A stretch of DNA of 64,000 bases from Microbulbifer sp. VAAF005 (GCF_030012985.1 NZ_CP120233.1:5265001-5329000); one strand, 5' to 3'; counted from the stretch's first letter, positions 40,328 to 50,255 are shown. Program-made: numbers and translations. Notes: generated by a model from the sequence alone, not told the origin.

Positions 40328-40365
40328 TTCCACGGTAATACATGTCTCCAAAGGGAAATCCGTTT

Positions 40366-41697
40366 TTATTGGGATAAAAGTGTCTCTGTTTCCGGGCTGT
40401 GGAGCAAGCTGGGAAAATACGCTTGCCAGTCTCCGGCCACCAATTGTTGGCTATGCAGATTAAAAGGCAGCGCCCAAAGATGTAGGTTGTCGGAAAAACT
40501 AAAGCGCGGCAGGGGTTGGCAAAAATCCCCGTGGGCGGGAAAGATCAGCGCCATATGGCCCCGGCCATCCATGTAATAGTTGCCGTAGGCAAAGAGCTGG
40601 TAGAGATCAGCTTGGCTCAGTTTGTATTTCTCGTTGCTGCTGGCGCGGCTATTTAATAATTTCCACTTGGTATCCATCACGGATACTTGTGGTCGACCTT
40701 TTTCCATGGTGTTACTTTCCAGCAACAAATCCGGGCGCAGTTGAAACCAGCGGCTATCAGTTTCTGTGCCCTCGGGCCTGTGCTTTAACAGGTATTGGCC
40801 GCTTGCCTGGGTGCGAAGGTGGCTGCTGGGCGGTAATGTTTGTTGCAGGCTGTGCGCCACATAATTTTCAAATAACCGCTCCATGGGGAAGAGCAGGGCG
40901 ATACCGCGATGCTCGCCTTGGGTAAAACTGGCGTTGAGGTTTTGTAAAATTAAACGGCACCAGGGTTTGATTGCCTCATAGCTTTGCATCAACCGGTCCG
41001 AGCGCCATTTTGGCAGTTCGGCCAGTGGCGCCGGGCTTGCCGGCACCGCCGCCATCTGGTGATTAAAGCTATTGGCCAAGCGCCAGTTATCGGCAGTGGC
41101 GCAGAGCTTTAGGGTAATTTCCAGGGCGCTTTTGAGCAGACGGTTTTCACGGATTTGAGGGCTGAAAATATCGTGCTCAATATGGAACCAGGTAGCCCTG
41201 TCCGGCGTTTGTTGTGCCTGCCGGGCTAGGTTGAGACGGCCACGAATAAATCGGCTCTCTTCCGCCCGGCGCTGGTAGTCACTGCGCAGCCCGCGTTTTA
41301 ACAGTCGGCTCAGGGCTTGCAAGAACTGTGAAAAAATCCACTCGTGCAGGGGCAGCGGTTGCTGCTGCAAATCAGCCGGGCCGGCATTGCGGGGGGTAAT
41401 ACCCAGGCTGATAGCGAGCATTTTCTGCAACAGTTGCCGGCTCCGCTGCGCTGAGGGTGGTTGCCGGTGGGTTTTCGGCAGAATTTCGATAGCTTCCCCA
41501 GTGGGGCTCTGCAGAAACCCCACATAGCTGCCCAGTTTGACTCTGTGGGCACCGCTATCCCGAATAAAATGACTGCCCTGGCTCTGCCCCAGTTCCCGCA
41601 GCCATGCCAGGGTTTGTGCTGAGACTCGCGCCCGATCCAGACTGGAGGGGCCGGCGAGGTCATTGTGTAGAGTGGCGTACTCGCGGACCTGGATCAT
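40366..41697 (-). CDS. mcrC: McrC family protein (5-methylcytosine restriction system)
   Basis: A 443-residue McrC-type protein. N-terminal half: IGFLQSP-type sequence (LGSYVGFLQSPTGEAIEILPK) and IFSQFLQALSRLLKRGLRSDYQ. C-terminal half is a PD-(D/E)xK nuclease: LRPDLLLES, then VSVMDTKWKLL, and QLFAYGNYY. McrC binds the McrB ring, stimulates its GTPase and cuts DNA. Its start overlaps the mcrB stop by 4 bp (ATGA), and hsdR begins 38 bp downstream. Confidence 0.9.
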   Translation of the reverse strand: MIQVREYATLHNDLAGPSSLDRARVSAQTLAWLRELGQSQGSHFIRDSGAHRVKLGSYVGFLQSPTGEAIEILPKTHRQPPSAQRSRQLLQKMLAISLGITPRNAGPADLQQQPLPLHEWIFSQFLQALSRLLKRGLRSDYQRRAEESRFIRGRLNLARQAQQTPDRATWFHIEHDIFSPQIRENRLLKSALEITLKLCATADNWRLANSFNHQMAAVPASPAPLAELPKWRSDRLMQSYEAIKPWCRLILQNLNASFTQGEHRGIALLFPMERLFENYVAHSLQQTLPPSSHLRTQASGQYLLKHRPEGTETDSRWFQLRPDLLLESNTMEKGRPQVSVMDTKWKLLNSRASSNEKYKLSQADLYQLFAYGNYYMDGRGHMALIFPAHGDFCQPLPRFSFSDNLHLWALPFNLHSQQLVAGDWQAYFPSLLHSPETETLLSQ

Positions 41698-43957
41698 TCC
41701 GCTACTTCGCTCTCGGCTTCTTCCAACGCTTGCGACTTCGGTGATGTAGTGGCAGCCGCAGGGGGCAGTATGCCGCGATAGGCATCCGGCTGGATAAAGG
41801 CCTCTGTATTGAGGGAAAAGCGCCGCTCATTGATTTGGCTGGCGATATCCGCAGGGAATAATTCGTTTAATTGCTGTTGGCCACCCTCAATAATAAAGCG
41901 GTGGTGCGGATGTTTCGCCGGGTCATTCAGTACCCAGCCGATGCGCTGCCAGTCATCGAAAAAGTATTCCTGTAACAATGGCAATATTTGTTGCTGGAAA
42001 ATAGAGGCCAGCTTGCTCTCACGCTCTTCTAAAGGGAGGCCGCACAGGGGCAAAAAGTAGCTATGGCCGATCAGGTGATCCCGATCCAATAGTGCCTCAA
42101 TACGCTGGTTTAGGGTTGCGAGCAGCTCACCGATATCGATACCGTAAACCTGGGTGCCCGCCAATAACTCGGGATTGGGTGGCATTTCTACAAAGCTAAA
42201 GCGGCGGCGCAGGGCCAGGTCCAGTTGAGCCAGGGATTTATCGGCGGTGTTCATGGTGCCGATTACGTACACATTGGGCGGCACAGCGAAGGTTTTTTTG
42301 GAGTAAGGCAGTATCACTTCGCGGGCATCCTCAGCACCCTTGCGCTTGGCAGGTTCCAGCAGGGTGATCAGTTCACCAAAAATCCGCGAAATATTTCCGC
42401 GATTGATTTCGTCGATAATCAAAACCAATGGCTTTTGCTGTGGCTCACTAATATCCTGTGGGGCCAACAGCTCTGCGAGTTTGTCTATATCAATGGTGGA
42501 AGGACGCAGCTCGTAAAGTGTCATTTGTGAGAGTGCTTTTTTAAACAGTTGCTCACGGGGTAAGCTGGGTTCGTACTGCCGGTGCCATTTTACCGGGCGC
42601 GCCTGCTGGTATCCGGTGCGCTCATCGGTTTCCAGACGTTGGTAGTCGCCGGTGATTTCCGCAATTGCGCGAAACTTGCGGTTGCCATCGGAAATAACCA
42701 CCAAATCCCCAACCTGAAGGGTATTGCGGAAGTTATGTACAGCAGTGATGGGATAGTCAGATTGCTGAATTTCTAGGCTATTGGCCGTCTCAAACTGTTT
42801 GCGCACGGAATCGCGGCTAGTACAGCGAGAAAAATCGATACTCTCGCCATAGCCCAACAAGACATAATTATTTTCCAGGCACTCCTGATAAATATCGTCG
42901 TTGTCCTCCAGGGTATTGCCCAAGGACATTTTCCAAAAACGGCGGCCATTAAGGTCAATCTGCTCGCCGCTCTGGCGGGTAACTTTGGCATCGGCGGACT
43001 CGCATAACTCCTTAAATACACCGTCGTGAACGGAGTAATTTAGTTGCCCGTTGTCACTACTCTCCGCGCGGATACCTTCAATAAAATCTTCGTAGGCAAA
43101 GCTCTGGTGAAAGGTGGTAAAAACTATGCGCTTTTCTGCCTGTAGAGCGTCGTAGCGCTCTCTCACTGCGCGACTATCCGGCTCAACTTGATCGGCGTAC
43201 CACTGTGGGTCGGCGATCTGTACGGCCAGGCGGGTGGTGTTGTAGGTTTTACCGGTGCCGGGAGGGCCGAACAGGATTTGATTGAGAGGCTGGGGAGGTA
43301 AGTTCGCGGGGGCTCGTCCATCTGTTCACTCTCATGCGAATCGTTCTCTGCGTAGAGCCGCCAGATCAGAATATTGGTTTGTACATCATCAAAAGTAGCC
43401 GGCTTGTGCCGGTTGATGATTTCTTTGAGGGCTCTATTGCTTGCCAGCCAGTCTTCTTTGCCATCGGGCAGATCAATTTCCCATTGACGATTGATATCTT
43501 TTACAAGCAATTTAAAAATATTGGGTGATACTACCGTGGTGCACTGGCTGGGGTGAGCGGCAGCAAAGACCCGGTTAATCACTGAGTGCAGCACGCCAAC
43601 AACCAGGCCCTGGGCTTTAAAAGCCATAAAGCTATCGATAACCTGACGGTGGATTTTCTCTGAGCAGTCAGAAAAAATTTGCCTGGTTAGGCTGCGAAAC
43701 TCTTGTTGCAATTGTTCGAGCGCTCTCCGTGAGAGGGCTCCTGTCTTTATGGTGGCGACGCCATTGCTGCGGGTCCACCATAAGTCTTCCAGTAGTTTAT
43801 CGGAAATAGTACCGGTTTCTCGCGCCTCCTGAATACGGGAAAGTAGATCTTTATAATCTGCTTCCCACTGGGCTTTCGATTCGAGAAAGGTGTTTCCGGC
43901 AGTGCCGAAAAGTGTAGCAACGGCGTTAGAGAGTTTGCTGGTGGTTTCCGTATCCAT
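41694..43957 (-). pseudogene. mcrB: McrB-type GTPase with an inserted domain, one frameshift (possibly a sequencing error)
   Basis: AAA+ motor of a modification-dependent restriction system. Residues 1 to about 215 are an unrecognised helical N-terminal domain. Then come Walker A FGPPGTGKTYN, FHQSFAYEDFIEGIR, Walker B LVLIIDEINRGNISRIFGEL, the McrB GTP signature GTMNTADKS and sensor RRRFSFVEMP. Between Walker A and B an extra segment of about 145 residues (42552-42983) looks EVE/PUA-like, with GDLVVISDGNRKFRAIAEI. The Walker A part is out of frame with the N-terminus; one base added to the five-G run at 43308-43312 restores 754 residues. Confidence 0.88.
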
Positions 43958-44022
43958 CTATATCATCCCTGTAGCTGGTTATTTTCTTGGTCTGGGCTGC
44001 CCCGGATTTCTAGCTGGCGTGC

Positions 44023-44712
44023 TCAATGCAAACAGCAGCGTTTAAATTTTTTACCGCTGCCACAGGGGCAGGGGTCGTTGCGGCCGGTTTTGGGGTCGGC
44101 TCGATGGGGGGCTGTTGCAGGCTCCGGGGCGCGCTGTTGCAGCCAGTAGTTGTGCAGGGCGCGGGCGGCGGGTTCTATTTGGGTAACGGTCTGCTGATAC
44201 TCGGCCTTCGTCAAGCCCCCTAGGTAATCGAAATGTTCCTCGCGGGCGTGCAGGGCGATGGCTTGCAGTTGGGTGTCGAGTTCTGCGGGCAGGCTGGGCC
44301 ATTGGCCCAGGTCCACACCCTGCATATAGCCGAAACACCATTCCCCAGGGAAGATAAAAGAGGGCTCGCCCTCTTTATTGGCCTCATTGAATAGGGCTTG
44401 GAACTCTTCGGGGGCTTCCGTTAGCACCATGGCATTACTGTTCATCAGCTGGAATAGCAGCGCCATAAAGCGCTGCATCTCCTCCTCGGACTCCCACTCC
44501 GGTTCGTTGCCAGGGCCGCCCCAGATTTCGGAGAACCAGCGGCTGGGGGGAATCATCTCCGGGCCGGACACCAGGGCGGTGAGAAAACCGTCCAGTTCGC
44601 AGATATCCAGCACCGAGTCGTCGTTGCCGTATTTGAGCAGCACGTCCTCAATAAATTCCAGATCGGCTTCACTGATGGGGGTATCGAGATCGAGGGTTTC
44701 ACTAAATGTCAT
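44023..44712 (-). CDS. YecA/UPF0149 family protein with C-terminal SEC-C zinc motif
   Basis: A 229-residue protein. The UPF0149 domain is seen in [34 protein letters not shown] sequence (begins [13 protein letters not shown]) and [15 protein letters not shown]. The last 20 residues are the SEC-C zinc motif [18 protein letters not shown] as in SecA. UPF0149 proteins of this type are common chromosomal genes, but here the start overlaps the hsdS stop by 4 bp, so it is built into the restriction operon. Function unknown; SEC-C motifs bind ribosomes or other proteins. Confidence 0.88.
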   Translation of the reverse strand: MTFSETLDLDTPISEADLEFIEDVLLKYGNDDSVLDICELDGFLTALVSGPEMIPPSRWFSEIWGGPGNEPEWESEEEMQRFMALLFQLMNSNAMVLTEAPEEFQALFNEANKEGEPSFIFPGEWCFGYMQGVDLGQWPSLPAELDTQLQAIALHAREEHFDYLGGLTKAEYQQTVTQIEPAARALHNYWLQQRAPEPATAPHRADPKTGRNDPCPCGSGKKFKRCCLH

Positions 44713-45926
44713 TGGACTTCCTCTACCTGGACCCGGCGCTTGCCGGTGAGCAGCTGCTGCATCAGAGCTTTTTTCTCCTGCTTTAGGCAGTCGAGTTTTT
44801 GTTGCAGGGTTTCGATTTCCCGATCGGCGCTGGATAGGGTTGCGGCGATTTTTTCTTGTTCTTCTAGGATTGGGATACGGATTCTTAAGTTCTTAATAAT
44901 TGAGGCGTTGAGATTCGGTTGCCCACCCTGAACTAAATTTATGGCTTCAACCATTTTTCTCTCAAGCAAATGAAAGAAAAATGAGTTAGATATACCTGCC
45001 TTTAGGTTAATGGCCAGAATAGCTTGGTTTATTGTGGCACTCTCTAGAAGATTGATTGCTACTCTTCCAGCTGTCGCTCCGTACATAGCTACTAAAATTG
45101 TATTCTTAGTGATTGTTTTTGCTGAAGAATTCAATAAGCCTGCTTCAGTAATGAACTCACTTGTTGATGTTACGAATCGATCGTTTAATTTTCCTGAAGT
45201 AATCCATGGGATTGAGCCACCATAGTATTCATCCTTTTTTCTAGATGGGGTGCCACCAGAAAAGCAGTGAGAAATTTCTCCAATGGTAGTTGGTCGCCAC
45301 TCCCCACTAAACCGAACCCCATTCTTATCCCGCAGGCGCTTTTTGCCGGTCAGAAGTTGCTGCATCAGGATCTTTTTCTGCTGGCGGCTGTTGGCGAGCA
45401 GTTTTTCGCTGGTGTCGATGGCCTTATCCCAGGTGGATAGGATTTGGGCGATTTTTTTTTGTTCGGAGAGCGGCGCACATAGTACTTTTACTTTCCTTAA
45501 CTCCTCTAAGGAAATCTCCTTGAACGTGCTTCCTTTACTTAGTGCATTTATTCGATTCAGTAATTTTTCTGTCGCGAGCTGGTAGAAGTAAAATTTATTG
45601 GAATGTTCATTGGACACTGATATGCGAGCAGTGCCTTGAGTTAAATTGGCTTCAGGTAAATTCTGGGGCACGATAGCAGATTCGCCAATATTTCCACGAA
45701 GTGAAAATACAATATCCCCAGGGTGAACTGCAGACCGGCGATACTTATTGTGTATTTGGCTGCTGGTTCTCTGCAGCTCTGCTGGCTTTATTACGCCACG
45801 TACATCAGAGCTTTTAATATAGGGGACCCCATTAGGGTCATGTGGGCCAGCTTGAACAATGCCATATGATATTTTCTCTTTAACAATTTCTGCTAAAGCT
45901 TTTACTTCCCACCCCTTAGGCACCAT
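44709..45926 (-). CDS. hsdS: Type I restriction enzyme specificity subunit HsdS
   Basis: A 405-residue specificity subunit with two target-recognition domains. Each half ends in a coiled-coil spacer closing with LMQQLLTGK, at about residues 194 and 393, an internal repeat typical of HsdS. The first domain starts [11 protein letters not shown], the second [20 protein letters not shown]. The recognition domains are AT-rich compared with the GC-rich hsdM and hsdR, as expected for exchanged segments. The start overlaps hsdM by 11 bp. Confidence 0.93.
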   Translation of the reverse strand: MVPKGWEVKALAEIVKEKISYGIVQAGPHDPNGVPYIKSSDVRGVIKPAELQRTSSQIHNKYRRSAVHPGDIVFSLRGNIGESAIVPQNLPEANLTQGTARISVSNEHSNKFYFYQLATEKLLNRINALSKGSTFKEISLEELRKVKVLCAPLSEQKKIAQILSTWDKAIDTSEKLLANSRQQKKILMQQLLTGKKRLRDKNGVRFSGEWRPTTIGEISHCFSGGTPSRKKDEYYGGSIPWITSGKLNDRFVTSTSEFITEAGLLNSSAKTITKNTILVAMYGATAGRVAINLLESATINQAILAINLKAGISNSFFFHLLERKMVEAINLVQGGQPNLNASIIKNLRIRIPILEEQEKIAATLSSADREIETLQQKLDCLKQEKKALMQQLLTGKRRVQVEEVQ

Positions 45927-47454
45927 AACCCAACTCCCGCAAATACTGCTCCATTTCCCCTTCCAGCTCGCTTAACTGGGCTTTTAGCTGCTGCCGCTCG
46001 GCGCGCACTGCCAGCAGGTCGATCTCCTCCTCCTCTTCGAAGGTATCCACATAGCGGGGGATATTTAGGTTGTAGTCGTTCTCCTGGATTTCCTTGTGGC
46101 TGGCCACATAGGCGTATTTGTCCAGGTCGGCGCCCTGGCGGTAGGTGGCCACCACTTTGTCGATATTGTCCTGGGTGAGCAGGTTCTGGTTTTTGCCGGC
46201 TTTAAATTCCCGCGAGGCGTCGATAAACATCACGCTGTCGTCCTGCTTGTCGCGGGCGAAGATCAGGATGGCGGCGGGGATGCCGGTGCCGTAAAAGAGT
46301 TTTTCCGGCAGGCCGATCACCGCGTCCAGCAGGTTTTCCTCGATCAGCTGCTTGCGGATCTTGCCCTCGGCGGCGCCCCGGAACAGCACGCCGTGGGGCA
46401 CCACCACGCCCATGCGCCCGCTCTTGGGATTGAGGGTTTCGATCATATGCAGGATAAAGGCGTAGTCCCCCTTGGTTTTTGGCGGTACGCCGCGATGAAA
46501 GCGGCCGAAGGGGTCGTTGCCGGCTTCGTCGTGGCCCCATTTGTCCAGGGAGAAGGGCGGGTTGGCGGTGACGATATCAAACAGGTCCAGGTTGCCGTTT
46601 TTGTCCAGCAACTTGGGATTGCGAATGGTATCGCCCCATTCGATTTTGTGGTTGTCCTCGCCGTGCAGGAACATATTCATCTTGGCCAGGGACCAGGTAG
46701 AGCCGATGGCTTCCTGGCCGTAGAGTTCGTACTGCTTGCTGTTGTGGTGTTCCCGCACCTTGCGCCCGCACTTCATCAGCAGGGAGGCGGAGCCGCACGT
46801 AGGATCGCAGATACGGTCGCCGGGGCGGGGGTCGAGCAGTTCGGCGATCAGCTCGGATACCTCCGGCGGGGTGTAGAACTCGCCGGCCTTCTGGCCGCCG
46901 CTGGCGGCGAAGTTTTTGATCAGGTATTCGTAGCCGTTGCCGATCACATCCAGGTTGCCCACGCGGCTGGGGCGCAGGTTCAGCTCGGTTTTGGCGAAGT
47001 CTTCCAGCAGGTGGCGCAGGATGGTGTTCTTCTGCTTCTCCTCGCCCAGCTTATCGGTATTGAAGGAGATATCCTGGAACACGCTCTTGCCGGCGTCCTT
47101 GAGCTTGGTGCCGTTGGCTTCTTCGATGGCGTGCAGGGCCTGATCGATACGCTCGCCATTGCCGGGCTCGTGGCGGTGCTCGTACAGGGTGTAGAAGCTG
47201 GCACTGGGCGGCAGTACAAAGCGCTCGCTCTTCATCATCTCCTCGATCAGCTCCGGCTCGTTGCCGTAGGTTTCCACATACTCCTCGTAGTGGTCTTGCC
47301 ACACATCGGAGATGTATTTGAGGAACAGCATGGTGAGGATAAAGTCTTTGTAGGTGTCGGCGCTGATGGTGCCGCGAAAGGTATCGCAGGCATTCCACAG
47401 GGCCTTGTTGATGCTGTCCTGGCTGATTTGTTCGGCGGCGCTATTGCTGCTCAT
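45916..47454 (-). CDS. hsdM: Type I DNA methyltransferase HsdM
   Basis: A 512-residue N6-adenine methyltransferase. N-terminal HsdM domain: LWNACDTFRGTISADTYKDF. S-adenosylmethionine motif I: DPTCGSASLL; motif IV: NPPF (TANPPFSLDKWG); also QKAGEFYTPPEVSELIAELL. The C-terminus is a charged coiled coil that meets HsdS. ATG 47454 is chosen because it gives the usual N-terminus; the frame stays open 132 bp further upstream without similarity or a ribosome-binding site. It is the first gene of the operon. Confidence 0.94.
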   Translation of the reverse strand: MSSNSAAEQISQDSINKALWNACDTFRGTISADTYKDFILTMLFLKYISDVWQDHYEEYVETYGNEPELIEEMMKSERFVLPPSASFYTLYEHRHEPGNGERIDQALHAIEEANGTKLKDAGKSVFQDISFNTDKLGEEKQKNTILRHLLEDFAKTELNLRPSRVGNLDVIGNGYEYLIKNFAASGGQKAGEFYTPPEVSELIAELLDPRPGDRICDPTCGSASLLMKCGRKVREHHNSKQYELYGQEAIGSTWSLAKMNMFLHGEDNHKIEWGDTIRNPKLLDKNGNLDLFDIVTANPPFSLDKWGHDEAGNDPFGRFHRGVPPKTKGDYAFILHMIETLNPKSGRMGVVVPHGVLFRGAAEGKIRKQLIEENLLDAVIGLPEKLFYGTGIPAAILIFARDKQDDSVMFIDASREFKAGKNQNLLTQDNIDKVVATYRQGADLDKYAYVASHKEIQENDYNLNIPRYVDTFEEEEEIDLLAVRAERQQLKAQLSELEGEMEQYLRELGYGA

Positions 47455-47919
47455 GGGGTGCTTCTTGTCCTTTGTGTACTGCTGGGCGCTGGGGCCCGGT
47501 CGAATTCGGTTTGCGCTGGCATTGCTACAGGTGTTGTTACCCGGTTTTACGGTGCTATCTGTTTGGGTGGCTCGCTGGTCGGGCATGGTCGGGAATTGGT
47601 TGCCCGATGGTCCCGATGGTGTTGCAGCTTCCCAGACAAGGCCGGGCCAAACCCGCGTTGCGCTAAATGTTGGGGATGGTGATTCAGCTGCCGGATGGCG
47701 TCAAGGGTTGGGGGACAGCTTGTCTCTTTTGGGGAATTGGGCTGGTTGTTTATTGTTCAATGACAAGTGAGGTCAATAAGTGAGATGCAGCCTGATTTGA
47801 AGGGGCTGACCTGTCTGGTTGCCCCTTTTTAGAGAGAGGGTTTGTAGCTGCTACTGGTGCGCTGTGCAATATCAGCAGCTGTCGAAGAGTTCAAACCTGT
47901 CAGAGCTGAAATGCTCTCT
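47455..47919. other. Upstream region of the restriction operon
   Basis: About 465 bp. Presumably contains the hsdM promoter. GC-rich and open in several frames up to about 47770, but no frame has recognisable coding features. A terminator-like hairpin lies at 47800-47830. Confidence 0.4.
47800..47830 (+). terminator. Terminator-like hairpin
   Basis: AAGGGGC pairs with GCCCCTT around a 14-nt loop and is followed by TTT on the plus strand. No convincing plus-strand gene ends here; it may instead insulate the DUF551-like gene from hsdM on the minus strand. Confidence 0.5.
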
Positions 47920-48180
47920 TTAATTGGTTTTGGTAGATTCAACAATGATTGAGATAGGCATCCAGCCCAGATAATTGTGGGCATTTTCATAGTGGTCCAT
48001 ACCAACTTCCCAGGTGCGCGTAATAACACCATCAGAGCTGTTGGTGGATTTCCATATGACTCGGACGTAACCGCGAGAGGTTGCATCGGACTGCTCGGGC
48101 AAGCGTTCTTGGCAATTAATCCATTGGGGCAATTCTAAGTTGGGTACACCTTTGGCAGAGGGTGACAGATCTTGGCTCAA
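47920..48180 (-). CDS. DUF551-like small protein
   Basis: An 86-residue soluble protein with the pattern QWINCQERLPEQ ... GYVRVIWKS ... YLGWMPI, matching the WI-x-x-x-ERLP and C-terminal W-MP layout of DUF551 proteins, which are mostly phage- or accessory-encoded and of unknown function. TTG/GTG alternatives are not needed; the ATG is close to a GGAGACTTC sequence on the minus strand. Confidence 0.55.
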   Translation of the reverse strand: MSQDLSPSAKGVPNLELPQWINCQERLPEQSDATSRGYVRVIWKSTNSSDGVITRTWEVGMDHYENAHNYLGWMPISIIVESTKTN

Positions 48181-48483
48181 TGGAAGTCTCCAGTTCGAAT
48201 TTTTAAGAAATATATCAGTTTTTCTGCCTTTTTCTAGATTGTTTTTTTAGGTGTCCCAATTTTTTATTTTTAAAATTTATTCGAGTATTGCTTTTGGATT
48301 TATTTGTTGGTTTATGGTAATCGTTTTTTACTGTCAGTTTGAAAAAGTACATTATGCGTAACCATTTTTTGTTCGGTCTTTGGGGGTAGGCTTGATCAAA
48401 CTAAAGTGGATACCTCTGATATTTAAGTTGTATTGAACTTTCAGCTCGATGGTTGGTTTGTTTTTTATTAAAGGAGAGTATTT
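48181..48483. other. AT-rich divergent promoter region
   Basis: About 300 bp between the DUF551-like gene and the secreted protein gene. Very AT-rich at 48220-48320. No specific element recognised apart from AAAGGAGAG before 48484. Confidence 0.4.
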
Positions 48484-49035
48484 ATGCAGAAAAACTTGGG
48501 TGCAACAGTTTTAGGTTTTGTATTCTTCTTTGCTGCAATAAATTACGCTAACTCTGAAGATAATAAAGTTGGAGAGGTAAGCGTTCTCACTAGTCCTTTC
48601 GACTACTGCGCGGCGGTGGTAAATGATGACAACCCAGTTCAGCGCTTTGCCGGCCAAGCTATGCCGCAGGAAATCGTTGATGGCATTAGAAAAGCCGCCA
48701 ATCTCGATGCAGAAGCACCTGAAGATTGGGTCGCGAGGGGGACCTATTGGCGATGTATGGATGGAAGTGTCTATGCCTGCTTTGTTGGGGCTAATCTCCC
48801 CTGTGATGAGAAAGCTGACACTAGTCGGGAGCCGAGTAGTGCAATGCTTTCATATTGCAAAGATAATCAAAGTTCCACGACCGTTCCTGCGGTAGTGGCT
48901 GGCCGTGCCTCTATGTATGAATGGCGCTGTAGGTCGGGTGCCCCGGAAATTATCAGGCAGATTTCTAAACCCGATGCCCGGGGCTTTTTGTCTAATTACT
49001 GGTATCGGTTAGGTAAGCCTACTTCTGTTGAATAG
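48484..49035 (+). CDS. Hypothetical secreted protein with paired cysteines
   Basis: A 183-residue protein with an N-terminal signal peptide (hydrophobic LGATVLGFVFFFAAI, cleavage likely after ANS). The mature part has six or more Cys (DYCAAVV, YWRCMDG, YACFVGANLPC, SYC, WRCRSG), suggesting disulphide bonds in the periplasm or outside. The pattern WRCMDGSVYACFVGANLPC is familiar from uncharacterised proteobacterial exported proteins, but I do not know a function. GGAGAG lies six bases before the ATG. Confidence 0.75.
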   Translation: MQKNLGATVLGFVFFFAAINYANSEDNKVGEVSVLTSPFDYCAAVVNDDNPVQRFAGQAMPQEIVDGIRKAANLDAEAPEDWVARGTYWRCMDGSVYACFVGANLPCDEKADTSREPSSAMLSYCKDNQSSTTVPAVVAGRASMYEWRCRSGAPEIIRQISKPDARGFLSNYWYRLGKPTSVE

Positions 49036-49053
49036 GGAAAGCCTACCTATAAG

Positions 49054-49800
49054 TTATCCCTGTCCTTCCATCTTTTCATTGTCCATGCGCTTGGCGAGTT
49101 TGTGGCCTTCGTCCGACTGCCCAATTTTCCAGTAACTGGAGATATAAATATGGGTTTTGGGGATTACTCTTTCCTGCTTAAAGAACTGCCGTAGGGTACG
49201 CATGCTGTCGAACTCACAGGCGGCCCATACGGAGGCCTGTCCATCGAGCCAGGTTAGTGCCTGTAATTTTTCCAGGAGTTTCTCGCCGGATGGAGTCGGA
49301 TTGATAATCCATTGGATTTGCAGGTTCTCTGGGTGTTCCAGCTCCTGAATATCAGCTTCACTGGAGACCTCAATTAATGCGTATCCCTTTGCATCCTTGG
49401 ATAGCTCCGCAAGGTTTACGCTGATGGCTGGCAGTGCAGTCATGTCCCCCAATAGTAAAAACCAGTCTGCCTCGGGATTGGTCATTTTTTTGGGGCCGGG
49501 GCCGCGGGTTAAGATCGTATCGCCAGGCTGTGTTTTAAGTGCCCAGCTTAGAGCGGGTCCTTCGTGTTCATGCAGGGCGAAGTCGATATCAATTTCAGAT
49601 TCACGCTGGTGCCTGATGGTATAGCTTCGCAATAGCGGGCGCTCGCTTCCAGCTTGTGGAAACAGAAATTTGATATAAGCGCTTTCCTGGTTGGGGGCGA
49701 GAGTTTTTAGATCATCGCCACCGAGGGTGATGCGCAGCATATTTTCAGTAACTTGTGTCCTGCGAATAACGACCAATTCTCTGGTAACTTTCTCGGCCAT
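49054..49800 (-). CDS. Siderophore-interacting protein (NADPH-dependent ferric-siderophore reductase)
   Basis: A 248-residue FAD-dependent reductase that releases iron from ferric siderophores in the cytoplasm. The FAD domain has RSYTIRHQ; the C-terminal SIP domain has LLGDMTALPAI, VWAACEFDSMRTLRQFF and the end motif HIYISSYWKIGQSDEGHK. It belongs to the ViuB/YqjH type. It lies 5 bp after a MarR gene and is probably its target by co-transcription. No siderophore synthesis or receptor gene is visible here. Confidence 0.9.
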   Translation of the reverse strand: MAEKVTRELVVIRRTQVTENMLRITLGGDDLKTLAPNQESAYIKFLFPQAGSERPLLRSYTIRHQRESEIDIDFALHEHEGPALSWALKTQPGDTILTRGPGPKKMTNPEADWFLLLGDMTALPAISVNLAELSKDAKGYALIEVSSEADIQELEHPENLQIQWIINPTPSGEKLLEKLQALTWLDGQASVWAACEFDSMRTLRQFFKQERVIPKTHIYISSYWKIGQSDEGHKLAKRMDNEKMEGQG

Positions 49801-49805
49801 AGGGT

Positions 49806-50255
49806 TTAGCTCCTTTCGTCAGGGGTGGAGTGCTCTTTCATATTGGCGACCATAACGCTGGCAATGCGGGCGAAGTTTTCTAGCTCTTCAGTACTCAAGT
49901 TGCGAGTCATTTGCCTGGCCACTTCAGCTTCTTGTTCGCTTACTTTTTCCAGCGTGCTTATTCCGTCTGTAGTTAGTGTCAAAAACTGGCTGCGCCGATC
50001 ATTGGGGTTGTCGGTCTTTTCGATTAGCCCCGAGTGCACCAGGTCGTTTAGCACTCGTGTTACTTGGGCTTTGTCCAAATTCATCCGCTGGGCAATTGAC
50101 CGGGCAGTACTCAGTGGAAATTTGAAGACACCTTTGAGTACCCGTATATGGCTCACCGGCAAGCCAATTTGCTGCTCCTGTATACCAGCTCGCAAACGCC
50201 GTTTGTAGGCGTGAATAAGCTGGTGGAGGGATTCATTGATTGCGGTATCGTTCAT
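49806..50255 (-). CDS. MarR family transcriptional regulator
   Basis: A 149-residue winged-helix regulator. The recognition region is STARSIAQRMNLDKAQVTRVLNDL followed by the wing GLIEKTDNPNDRRSQFLTLT, typical of MarR. Two perfect inverted repeats upstream suggest autoregulation together with the downstream siderophore reductase gene. The ligand is unknown. Confidence 0.93.
   Translation of the reverse strand: MNDTAINESLHQLIHAYKRRLRAGIQEQQIGLPVSHIRVLKGVFKFPLSTARSIAQRMNLDKAQVTRVLNDLVHSGLIEKTDNPNDRRSQFLTLTTDGISTLEKVSEQEAEVARQMTRNLSTEELENFARIASVMVANMKEHSTPDERS

Noticed and set aside
46096..47682. 528-residue plus-strand open frame opposite hsdM
   Set aside because: Val/Gly/Ala/His-rich antisense product of a GC-rich methyltransferase gene with clear motifs on the other strand.
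47354..47770. 138-residue plus-strand open frame near the hsdM start
   Set aside because: Overlaps the hsdM 5' end, has no ribosome-binding site and no family features, although a hairpin lies just beyond it.
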